A stretch of DNA of 64,000 bases from Cymbomonas tetramitiformis (Eukaryota; Chlorophyta; Pyramimonadophyceae; Pyramimonadales; Pyramimonadaceae): NCBI GenBank assembly GCA_001247695.2, contig LGRX02030290.1, positions 62,001-126,000 on the forward strand. Reading direction: 5' to 3'. Positions 53,640-64,000 of this stretch are shown here, in pieces. The stretch's first letter is position 1; every line of letters begins with the position of its first letter. The notes under the pieces are model-generated. The model ran no database searches. It was given only the letters and a program-made list of their open reading frames with translations, and was not told the DNA's origin. The position numbers were made by a program, and so were the translations under genes.

Positions 53640-55970
53640 TATCAGCTTATTGACTCAGAAGCCACAATGTTATAGAAGCTACGACCTATCGTGACCATAT
53701 GCGGCACTTATGCCTTCAGCATACGTAGACAATATGATTATGTGGAACTTATGATCCCACTTAAGTTGCATCATGATAAATTTATCCATGTCTTAACAAG
53801 TGTTCAGGATTTGATAAGGGGTTGACGCCCCACATGTCAAAGGTCACTGTCTCGTAAGGCTCGCCTCAAGTGTGCGGCTTCGAGGAACAGCGTCCCGGTG
53901 TGGCACAGGCATGATGCTTCCTTAACCACAAGGGAGCTGGAAATATAAGAATGCCCAAGATATCCGAAGACAGGAGGGCTCTTTGTTGTCAAGAGTTGCT
54001 GTCTAGATGCTTAACCTCCATGGGGTTGCATTCGGATACAAACTGTGCAACCATACATGTGACTTATGCATTGGTGTATGACTTTGGTGAATTGTCTCTT
54101 GTCATGAACCTGGAAGGAATGATGGGCAAATAGCTAGAGCGGCGGATCTCACTCACTCGGCTTTACTGTTATGGAATTCGATGCCTGAATGGCACAACTG
54201 GCAATCCTTTGGCTCAGATGCTTCCCTTCAGACACTGGCAACAACTTGTGCGCCAGCTTCTCTAGATGTGGGGGAAAACCATGGATTAACAATTCATCAA
54301 TCAAAACACATGTTACCAAGGCTGATTCAACGAATCCTTCAAGTCTTGAAATTCAACAATCAGCATCTCAGGCTGTTGACGTCAAATAATGGTCTTAAGC
54401 TTACAATATAGCTTATTCACATTTAAAAAACCATCGTTCTCCTATGTCAGTGCCCTTCATATAATATGATAGAGCTGGAGAAATATGCATCTATGATTTC
54501 TTCATAATGAAATTCATGTGTCAGTAAGTCAAAGACTTCATTTGATGTTTTATCGGAATGATGTACCGTGTCATCAAACTTTATGACTGCTATACACAGA
54601 TGCTGGAACTTTTCATAAGATTTCTCTATTTAATCTTACAAGCAAAATCACAATGATGTAAAATCAAAATGATGTAAATCCATTTTTGGCAGCTGTATGA
54701 AGAATGAATGAATCTATACTCCTTCCTCCCCCTTTAAAAAGAGGTGTATCAAACCAATCAGATGGTGATGAAGAATGCCATTCAATTATTATGTCATGTG
54801 AAAAATGGTTTGATAGAAAATCAGACTGAGATTACTCATCGAATCAAGTGCTTTCGAGGTAACAATGTCAATATGAACACCGATTCTCTCAACGTCGTAC
54901 CGGCAACATGCCTGACGCTTTTGAATTTGGCGAATGCCAGATGTTGTCAAATGCCAATGTCAATTCACTTTGATTCAATATGCAGTTTTTGGGTTGCAGC
55001 CCACATACATTGTTGGTTCAGGGTCACAATAGTGTGCCCAATTTAGACAATGTTTCTGGATAATGATTTTCATAATGAACAACGAAACCAGTGATGGTAC
55101 CGAAGCGAATGGAGATTCAATCATGAATATAAATATCATTTCTCTATTGTCGTCAAAGGCTCACAGATTTAGTGTTTGTAATGACAACAACTTACTACGA
55201 GCTGTATTTCCGTCCTTGATGAATGGCTGGTATGTCATTTCATTGTGACTAGAACATCGCATCGCCTAGTGATATGTGTATATATGAATCTTCTTCAGTA
55301 CATGATCACTTATCTCAATGGTGCCCATTTTACTTTTGGGCATACACTATTCAGAGACTTGTCATGGTAAAGAAGTATGAATGATGAATGTGCCATTTCA
55401 ATACCGACAGAATTGTGACTTGTTGACGACTATTTGCCATTAATATAAACTTTCTGTCACTTTCCAGAATGAGGATGAACTGCGCTTGGAAACCATCTAC
55501 AGATTGCGGGTTCGAGTAGTCCCGCCATGGCTTTTCCCAAATTTCGCGGCCTAATGGACAAGGCGACAAATTTCTAAACATTCCAGAATGAGCTTTCAAA
55601 GAGTCATAATTCCTCAATGAAGCATGCGTGTCTTATGTGCCAAAATGATATGAAACCACAAGTATTAATATGTCAATCTATATGTGGATGGTTTGTACCA
55701 TTGTATGCTATTCCACAAATAAGTAGTGATGTCAGAATAAAACTTTGGACAATTGCAACTCAGTACAAACCCGAGTGCATTCAAGTCCACTTGTATGCTC
55801 AGAATCTGAATCCAATGTACTTTCTATATGCACAGGATAGAATATATTTTCTATGTGATTCTGGATTCAGGAACTAGAGTCAATGAAAAACTCCTTTCCT
55901 ATTTCAGACGATGAAACCTTTATTCCCTTAGGTGCAATACCTTATATTAAGGAATAGTCATTTTTAATAC
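53640..55970. other. AT-rich region without a recognisable gene
   Basis: Several short frames (up to 100 codons at 54744-55046) lack known motifs. It may be the decayed body of a retroelement, since a Ty3/Gypsy pol fragment follows directly. Confidence 0.35.
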
Positions 55971-55975
55971 AAATT

Positions 55976-56520
55976 TCAATCGATTTTCCCAAATCTGTCA
56001 CCTTTATGATGATCAGACTGGTCAATTTTACAGCATAACCCACTTCCCCTTGCTGAAGGAGATGACGCCCTTTTTAGGGTCATAGGGCGATATGTTGGCT
56101 GTTTCATATGACACATGGAATACATGAGTGGCTCGTGCCATCTTGGAGAATTTCGTAAAAAGATTCCTGAACTGACCGACCATGCCCAAGAATGATCGAA
56201 AGCTAGACTTGCCATCTTTAGCCATGGGCCGTAGAGGCTGCTTGCCAACAGTTGGGCCATAGGCTGGATAGCTATGATAGCTATATTGGAGGCTGAATAG
56301 CCATGACTGCACGGATTCTGTCTTCCATGATGGACAGACCTCTGAGATGTGGTGTCCGATAAATCAATACATCTGACAAACAACTCAACCTTAGAAGGTC
56401 GGATGAAGAGCTGATGATCTCTGCTGCTCTGAAAGAACTGGCGAATGAGAGCAGAGTGTCTCTATAAAGAGTAGAAACAATCATATGCACTGTATTTTTT
56501 TTGATGTGCACTATCGAAAT
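55976..56520 (-). pseudogene. Ty3/Gypsy pol relic (RT end / start of RNase H)
   Basis: Minus-strand reading MEDRIRAVMAIQPP, then after a frame shift SSFRSFLGMVGQFRNLFTKF and SKMARATHVF. This matches the classic stretch after the Ty3/Gypsy reverse transcriptase (kieAI..P...lrsFLGl..yyR.FI..fs.iA.pL). Frames are broken and no other pol motif is visible nearby. Confidence 0.6.
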
Positions 56521-59500
56521 GCCTCGTGATATAATAATTTCATAGAATAGGCATTGTTCAATGGCGGTATGATCAGATATGTAATGACCAATGAAGATAA
56601 GATAACCGGTATGGCTTATTCAACAGGCATGACTACCTCTAAGAGATGTCACTACACGGATACATTTCAAGACATAAGGGCAATATAATTGTTATGTAGC
56701 CTTCAAAGGCAGCTAACATTTATGCTGCATTGGTCAGCTCGGTGGCTTTGATCTAGGTGCTGTACTCAGGCCGTAGCCTGCATATTGCATTGAGTACTCT
56801 TGACACCTTTAATGATCCAATCAGATGATATGTATGAAATATCAAGAATGGTTGCCCTTTTTCGGTGATCATCGGTGGCAGAGGCTATGGTGCTTGCACC
56901 GAATCAATATACAATTCTAGTCTGGATACAGGCTAGACCAGATGTATACAAATGTCTAGGTCTTCGAAATCAAGCTCATATGTACGTCATGGCTGATGAC
57001 CTTAGAAATGTTCGATACATATGTGTGTCAACTTCATGGAGCTCTGCATGGTTCGACTGTATATAGTCACGATTACCAAAACAACAACGATGATGCAACT
57101 TACTTGTTTTTTTTATTTGTCTTTATTATTTATTTGGTTTTTAGTTGTATTTTAGCTTATCATCTTCCCCCCTCAAGGAAGTGTAAATTGCTAGGCGGTT
57201 GTCAGGCGCCGTTTAAATACAACAGAGGTCCGACCTCAGATGTGATGACGTGGTAGCTTACGATGAAGCTGGATAGCAGTTCTCGGGATGCAGCCCATTG
57301 CACCGAAGGTGCATCGCAGTTTTTGGGATGCAGCCCGAATTCACGTCATTAGCGTGGGTCACATAGTGCCCATGTATGTGCTGTACAAGATACAACACTA
57401 CCCTCCAGTGGCGAAGTGGTTTGCTATTACCATCACCGTATGCTGTGGGATATCAAATATATAATCAGAGAGCATGGTAATATGTGTACCATGTTGTCAA
57501 TATCGGAGGAACTCTGTCTTCTTTAAACTCCTCATGACTATATGTATAATGGTGTTGTACTGATGTCAACACCTTCTCTCTGAATGATTTATTGATTTCA
57601 GATGTGATGACGTGGCAGCCAACCTTGTCCGCTCGTACCGGGGGTTGTGTGGAATGCGTCCACGTCATCGGCACGGGTCATCTTGTGCCCATGCATACGC
57701 GATCGTAGCGCAGGTCACATACAGTGCCCAAGCATACGCGATTTTAGCGTAGGTTACGTCACGTCACAAATCTATTACTCATCTTTGTGAGTTTAGACAG
57801 CGTTGAACTGATTGCAATGCTTTTTCTGATGATTTATATATCACAGATTATACCAAATTTGGAGATCAGTCCAGTGCAAAAATTTGTCAGACACCGGAAT
57901 GTACAGGGATTGTGAATGATTGCAATCCAGCCGGAGGAATAATCTCAGCAGCTGTTCTGTACTAATGAATTCATCGGAGTTATACTCATTTCGACGATTC
58001 GAACCCCATGTCATTTGCAGTGATGACAACGCACATGAATATACAGGGGATTCCTCAGAATGCTTTTATGTGATGTCAACATATTGTATGAACAATTCAC
58101 CTGCATCCGAGGACGAAGGAGTTACGCGCTTGGAAGGTTTTGCATGGTGGTCACCCAACAGTTATCAGCTGCTATTCGGGTGCCACATCCTGCCTTCAGT
58201 ACTGGGATTATATCAACCAGTCCTACAGCGATGCACCTGTCCTTCCCACTCTTATGTATTATATGGCTATAGTGCCAAAGTGTATCAGGCGGGATATATA
58301 TACATTATATAACTATCATCTTCTGATTCAATGATGTGCAATTAAGCATGGTATCAGGTTATATGTTATATATATAGTTAAGCATTCCGCCCTTACTCGA
58401 AAATGTAAATGCTGAGCAATAGTCAACTTATAGTCATTGGGATGTAGTTTCCCACCCGAGTTTACACTTTATTGGTGACGGTGGGTTTAACGTTGTACAG
58501 ATTTCAACGTTACTTGTGGATGCAGTGGTCTTATCAAAAGCAATCCATCAGAAATCACCATATCGGTATCATCACACATTAATCCTGAATCTATATAAGT
58601 TATAAATAACTTCTCGGATATGTGTGTATATCTCATCAGCATTTCACTTCACTTCGAGGAAGAATGAATTACCAGGCAGTTGTTAAGTGCCTAAATACCT
58701 CATTAGGTAGCATGCAATCCTTATAGGAAGCAGCTATACAGTTCTTGGGATGTTGCCCTACAGTTCTTGGGTTGTAGCCCGAAATGCCAGTCATGTATGT
58801 GCTGATTTCAGCATGACCATAATGCCAAATATAGTGTGTTTCACTCATATTTTGTGGCATTTTAGGGTTAATGGGGTTACTATGACCCTAATCACCCGCA
58901 GTGACTTTAGGGTGCTACATGGTATCAGTAACACCTATATATATCAAAATTGAGCAGTATGCATGTTTCTTTGAAGGAAAGAAGCAAAACTGTACTCAGT
59001 ATGTCACTGTTTATTATGTGAACACTGAGGTGTATGTTACACCCCTAAGTGTTATCACAAGATTTTTAGGGTGTTACACGAGATGTGAAGTGCTCAGGTA
59101 TTTTCCCCAGGTACCTTAATAGGTGTAAAATTGGAATCCGCGAAAAAATTGGACTCAAATTTTCATTTTGAAATCTAACGTATTAGATTTTCACCTATTT
59201 CTGCCACTTTTGGCTTATATATGTATATAAGTCCCAGTGTATACTTATAATGTATACACTTTTCACAACTCTGTAATATATGTCACTTGCACTCGTAAAA
59301 TTGGAATTGATATTTTTTCATGGTGTTCTGTGAAGGTCATTATTTGGGATTTTACTGATTGAAACCCATGATATATAGACCAAACCCTAATATATATAGA
59401 TTTATCAATAGTGACTTGCAGTCACTTAAGTGATATGTCAGATAACTTATCATTTACTTAGGCATATGGTAGTGCACTGGAAGGTTATCAAAACGATACC

Positions 59501-60559
59501 TCCAGTTACTAAGTAAATCAGAACAATGCTTGAATAATCAGAGCAGCGGGTCTGTTTAGTATTCTCTATCAGCTACATCAGTGTCAAGATGAGTTCTGAA
59601 TCTGCGAGATTTACTAAGATATGCATTGAAGTGATCAGGTTCTGAATCAACTGTCAAAATGCATAGTAGATGATGGTGTTGCTCCAGCGATAGAATGAAA
59701 GGGCATGGACAGTGCTCAACAGTGACCAGCTGTTTTTTGAGCACGGTATATTGCCTTCGGGTCTGGAGATATTCTCCATCCAGCCCTTCAGCATGTGGAT
59801 TGATCCTGCTCCCCTATCTATCGCCATCACTGACATCCCACACGCACGTGTGTTTGTGGGATGGTATCTATGCATCATACATGGGATATTGATATTATAC
59901 ATTGATCATGTACACTTACTGACTCAGTGTAATGTCAGTATATATACAACATGTATTAGTGTGAGTACTGTTACATATAGTTTTATAGTGATGGTATACT
60001 CTGATGTGATCCCATCAGATGGTATACACAGTAACTATATATTGTATATGTACTTACTGATTGAGTACACTGAAGTAAATTGATATAAGTTAATCATACA
60101 GGTTTGTATGTATACCAATGGGCAGCATATCACCAGTATGATGTATATCAATATATATTAGTATACTGCTGTAACCCTGTACATATCATCATAATGAATG
60201 ATGATTTAAATGATAAATTTTCACAAGTAGCTCCGATGAGTATCCAACTTGATTAACAGGAGAACAGATGTCCAATCCCAAATCCTCCGTCATGGAACAA
60301 CTGTACTAATTCCTGTCTTAACAATCAAGACTGGCATCTTATACTACTTGGGTTTTCAATATAGCACTGGACTTGCAAGTTCTAGCAATATGTCACAGTA
60401 AATAAGTATGTATGACAGTATGCACAGCCGCTATCGTGATCAGGCTGTATGCGTGCATGTCAAGCAATAATGCATGGATGTATGTATACCAAGCACAGTA
60501 GTAGCAAAGTATTTATGCATATGTATGTATACTGGATTATATATGTATATATCTTGCAC
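56521..60559. other. AT-rich noncoding region with dispersed 20-mers
   Basis: Holds GGGATGCAGCCC-type motifs (57273-57334, 58737-58780), repeated GATGTGATGACGTGG (57238, 57600) and TGCCCATGCATACGCGAT/TGCCCAAGCATACGCGAT (57690, 57728). No gene recognised. Confidence 0.4.
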
Positions 60560-61383
60560 ACAATTACAGTATGCATGCCATGTGATAGTGATCTGTGATA
60601 ATAATGATAAGTATGATAACAATAACCATTCATTCACAATCACAGCATTTGTGTGTATGACGATGACGATATCGCACGATCGATCTCTGCACAGCATGTG
60701 TGTGTATACCGATGATGGTGTCGCACACACTATCTCTGCGCAGCATGTGTGTGTATTGTTGGGCCTCATTTTATCATGCGTCGATCTGTCGCTGTATGTG
60801 CCCACTTGGTGCGATATTGTACGAACATCGAGATTTTACACACTATGTATGCGCGTGATACGAATTGTGTATGTCGCAGCCAATCTGCATACTGATGCAT
60901 GCGTCGCACTGTACAAAATATGATCATCGCACATCTGCGTCGCACGGTACGAAGTATGATCATCGCACATCTTCATGTATACTGTACGGGTCGCGCGGTA
61001 CAATTGCGAATGTCGCTGTCGCTGATGATGAGATTATGTACATCTCTGTCGCAGTTGATGAAATTATGTGCGCTGACGCTCATTTTTCATATGCGCACTT
61101 AATTCTCGCACATCGTACCATACCCTGCGATTTTTGACAGCATACATATCTCGTGCGCACACCTCGTCGCAGCATATGCTGAATGCGATTTATGTCGCGC
61201 CGATAATTTTATTGCACAACTCCGCTGATCGCTGACGATGTATGAAGCGAAAGCTGTCGTGTATGTGCAGATATTCGACGGTATGTATGCGAACTCTGTC
61301 GCGCTGTATACAAATCAATATACGTATGTGTGTCAAGTCTGCTGCACTTGAGTTCTCGTTCTTCGCCTGGACGAGAATACCAA
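60560..61383 (-). mobile_element. 5' leader and primer-binding site of a TGTCAGGG-family element (minus strand)
   Basis: Directly after the LTR end (minus strand) comes TTGGTATTCTCGTCCAGG, whose TGGTATTC start suits a tRNA primer-binding site. The leader that follows (ATCGTCAGCG, GTGTGCGCAC, CATGCTGTCAA, TCGCAGGGT, AAAAATGANCGTCAG, TCATCAACTGCGACAG) has the same words in the same order as 62876-63400 in the other orientation. No protein frame. Confidence 0.65.
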
Positions 61384-61947
61384 TGTCAGGGCTCGCTATG
61401 CGAACGCTATGTTGACGCGGCTGCTATTGAACAGTAACAGCCGAAAGTAATATTATGGTGGGTTATGAGTGCAGCAGTCTGGTGACGAGAAGTGCTTGCT
61501 TGAGCCCAATGCTCCTCATATACTTCCAGTGTTCTCACACATCTCATGCGTTACCACCATCGGATTGTGAACCCGAGGGCACTGGGTGAACTTTCCGCAT
61601 CGGCTGGTCGATATAGCCTTTGATGCTCGCATGCTGTTCATTTCATGCTAGAAGCGAAGACGCGTCTTATCAGGACACTTCGGTTCTTCAAGACTTGGCT
61701 TGCTTCGCCATCTCGATGCCATATACTTGGCCTCTCGATGACAGATGTCACTCACCTTAGGTGGATGACAGACATTATGACTGTACATGTCATAGTCGAC
61801 CGTACTGACAATACTCGACGACTGTATGTCATTATGGCATATGACATGACATGACATGACATGACATGACCTGACATGACATGAAATGACATGACATGAC
61901 ATGGTATGACATGTATGACACATATGCCATCGGTCATATCCCTGACA
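61384..61947 (-). repeat. LTR copy 3 (5' LTR), TGTCAGGG family
   Basis: 564 bp; TGTCAGGG on the left and CCCTGACA on the right. The ATGACATG-rich block is expanded relative to copy 2. Three-way-junction fold at 61527-61584, with two unpaired positions in the outer stem. Confidence 0.75.
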
Positions 61948-62049
61948 GATGACGCGACGGTGTGTCGCGGTATACCGCAAAGGCTGCGGGATCAAAGGAA
62001 CGTACGCGAGCACAATCACCAACCACAGGACAACGGCGATAGCCCATAA

Positions 62050-62335
62050 CCTGATGGAGAGTGATATACATACATATATATATATATATATAATGCATAT
62101 TGTATATCACACAGACCGAAGGAAAACGAAGCGTCCGGAGGCAGTCGAAAGGCGGGTGCAAACTCTAAGACGAGATAATAAAATACTTAGTTTTATTATC
62201 GAAGAGCGAACGATGCAAGGAGTGACTAGAGACGGTACCGAGGGGTCGAGGGGTGACTAGAGACTCGAGGGGTGACTAGAGACGGTACCGCTGCCCCCCT
62301 TATAGGGGGCAAACGTGCCTCCATGACACCTGTCA
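62050..62335 (+). repeat. Dispersed repeat family R2, shortest copy
   Basis: CTGATGGAGAGTGATATAC, TA tract, ATATCACACAGACCGAAGG, GGAAAACGAAGCGTCCGG and the GACTAGAGACGGTACCG block, the last repeated about three times. It sits in the spacer between two opposed LTRs. Confidence 0.65.
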
Positions 62336-62346
62336 GTCACCACCCA

Positions 62347-62875
62347 TGTCAGGGATATGACCGATGACATATGTGTCATATGTGTCATACGTGTCATACA
62401 TGTCATACCATGTCATGTCATATGTTATAATGACATACAGTCGTCGAGTATTGTCAATACGGTCGACTATGACATGTACAGTCATAATGTCTGTCATCCA
62501 CTCACCTTGAGTGACATCTGTCATCGAGAGGCCAGGTATGGCATCGAGATGGCGAAGCAAGACAAGTTCTTGAAGAACCGAAGAGTTCTGAGAGGACGCG
62601 TCTTCGCTTCAAGCATGAACTGAACAACATGCGAGTATCAATGGCTATTTCGACCAGCCGATACGGTTAGTTCACCCAATGCTCTCGGGTTCACAACCCG
62701 ATGGTGGTAACGCGTATGACGCGTGAGGGCATTGAGGTAATATGAGGAGCATTGTGCTCAAGCGGACACTTCTGGACACCAGAGCGCTGCACTCATGCCC
62801 ACCAAATATTGTTGCGTGCTTGCTACAGTTCAATAGCAGCCGCGTAGTCTATCAGGTTCATATAGAACCGTGACA
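62347..62875 (+). repeat. LTR copy 4 (5' LTR), TGTCAGGG family
   Basis: 529 bp from TGTCAGGGATATGACC to AGAACCGTGACA. Three-way-junction fold at 62677-62734 with several compensatory changes. Followed by GTGGTATTCTTCCGCTCAGG, the primer-binding-site region. Confidence 0.75.
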
Positions 62876-63780
62876 GTGGTATTCTTCCGCTCAGGCGAAG
62901 AACGAGGACACAAGTGTGTGTGCAGCAGACTGATATATATTGTGTATAGATTTTGTATATTGTGTGTGTGACAGGTTTCGCGCATACATATCGGCGACAG
63001 AGCTCGCACATATACACATATATCGAATATCTTCAAGCGTACGACAGCATTCGCTGTAATATCGTCAGCGAACGGCGGAGTGCGCAACAAATCATCAGCG
63101 CGAACACATTCGCAGCTAACATCATTCGCAGCAATATCATCAGCAAATAAATAGCGATAAGGTGTGCGCACAGCGTACGGATCGCACATGCATGCTGTCA
63201 ATATTTCGCAGGGTTGGTACGGTATGCGAGATACAGACGCGCGAACGAAAAATGATCGTCAGTATGTATGATTTACATCAACTGCGACAGGACGCACGAA
63301 ATTTCGTTATCAGCGCGATCGCATTCATACCATGCGACATACACCGGCGACAGCGACATACTGTGTGAAATAAATTGGCGACAGCGATGTTCGCTAATAA
63401 TCCGCACGAATCGTTCAGTGCAACGCACACATATGATGATTTCGCTATTTTCAAATGATCCGCACGAATCGTTCATCACGACGCGCACGTACGATGATTT
63501 TAGCTCGTCAGTGCGATGCGCACCTGCGATGATTCATCTTATGCAGGGGACGCACGATTTGAGGGCGCATGATCCGTGGTGCATCTACATGCAGCGCGAC
63601 ATACAATATGTGTTACGCGCGTACATAGTATGCAATCACGATGTTCATTCAATACTCGCAGATGTACATACAATACTTTGCAGTCGGACGCACAGTTTTA
63701 CATCAGATGAACATATGATGCTGCGCAGTGATATGTGTGTTATACCAATCATCAGCATACACACATATGCTGTACAATAA
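62876..63780 (+). mobile_element. 5' leader and primer-binding site of a TGTCAGGG-family element (plus strand)
   Basis: TGGTATTC begins two bases after the LTR. The leader is rich in GCGACAG, ATCATCAGCG and CGCAC words. Near 63397 and 63457 two tandem units share ATCCGCACGAATCGTTCA and GATGATTT. No Gag frame appears before the window ends. Confidence 0.6.
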
Positions 63781-64000
63781 TAGTGTGCAATGTCATTACC
63801 ATTTCACGCACATACTGTGGTATACACCATGCAGCGCTATTCCACTATTATAATACATGCTGACAGTGAGTGACAAGTTAACACACTTATGCCACTAATC
63901 ACAGGTCATCATTACTATCACATACTGCAACTTGCCATTATACTGTAACTTGTGCACCATTCACACTGTGATAATAATCCGTTTGGTCACAAATACTTGG
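63781..64000. other. Right edge, AT-rich
   Basis: No gene or repeat recognised; probably more leader or internal sequence of the element starting at 62347. Confidence 0.25.

Overview
The window is eukaryotic nuclear DNA from a repeat-rich genome. The evidence is one protein gene interrupted by GT-AG introns, non-LTR and LTR retrotransposons, many inverted-repeat DNA elements, and no bacterial operons, rRNA or convincing tRNA. The dual-endonuclease LINE type on the left is best known from green algae and other protists, and the host gene is a fatty acyl-CoA reductase. A large algal or other protist genome is therefore my best guess, but the species cannot be fixed from sequence alone.

Layout. 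1-9.2 kb: the 3' nine kilobases of a giant LINE on the plus strand. Its single polyprotein carries a Ulp1-like protease, an APE-type endonuclease, a reverse transcriptase, a PCIF1-like methyltransferase domain, RNase H and a restriction-like endonuclease. 9.15-15.8 kb: the 5' part (ORF1 plus protease) of a second, related LINE on the minus strand, apparently cut by the first. 15.8-21.5 kb: the 3' end of an LTR retrotransposon (family TGTCAGGG), an acidic coding relic split by a 1.5 kb terminal-inverted-repeat element, several tandem repeats, and a diverged LTR. 21.8-23.6 kb: five tandem copies of a 0.3-0.4 kb unit. 26.3-34.3 kb: the only recognisable host gene, a fatty acyl-CoA reductase in five proposed exons with small inverted-repeat elements in two introns. 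35.6-42.8 kb: a degenerate retroelement relic and at least six inverted-repeat elements, including two full 270 bp copies of one MITE. 43.2-50 kb: two separate Gag-like coding regions without any Pol. 52.2-53.5 kb: a second 3' end of the TGTCAGGG family, inverted relative to the first. 53.6-60.5 kb: AT-rich DNA with one Ty3/Gypsy pol relic. 60.5-64 kb: two 5' ends (leader, primer-binding site, LTR) of the TGTCAGGG family arranged head to head.

The most interesting signals are three. First, the LINE polyprotein joins two endonucleases, a SUMO-protease-like domain and an m6A-type methyltransferase-like domain. Second, five diverged copies of one LTR preserve a three-way-junction fold just upstream of the TATA box, with compensatory base changes. 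Third, coding frames in three different regions break at poly-C runs, which points to homopolymer consensus errors or recurrent slippage.

All identities and domain calls were made by eye from motifs. No search or fold was run.
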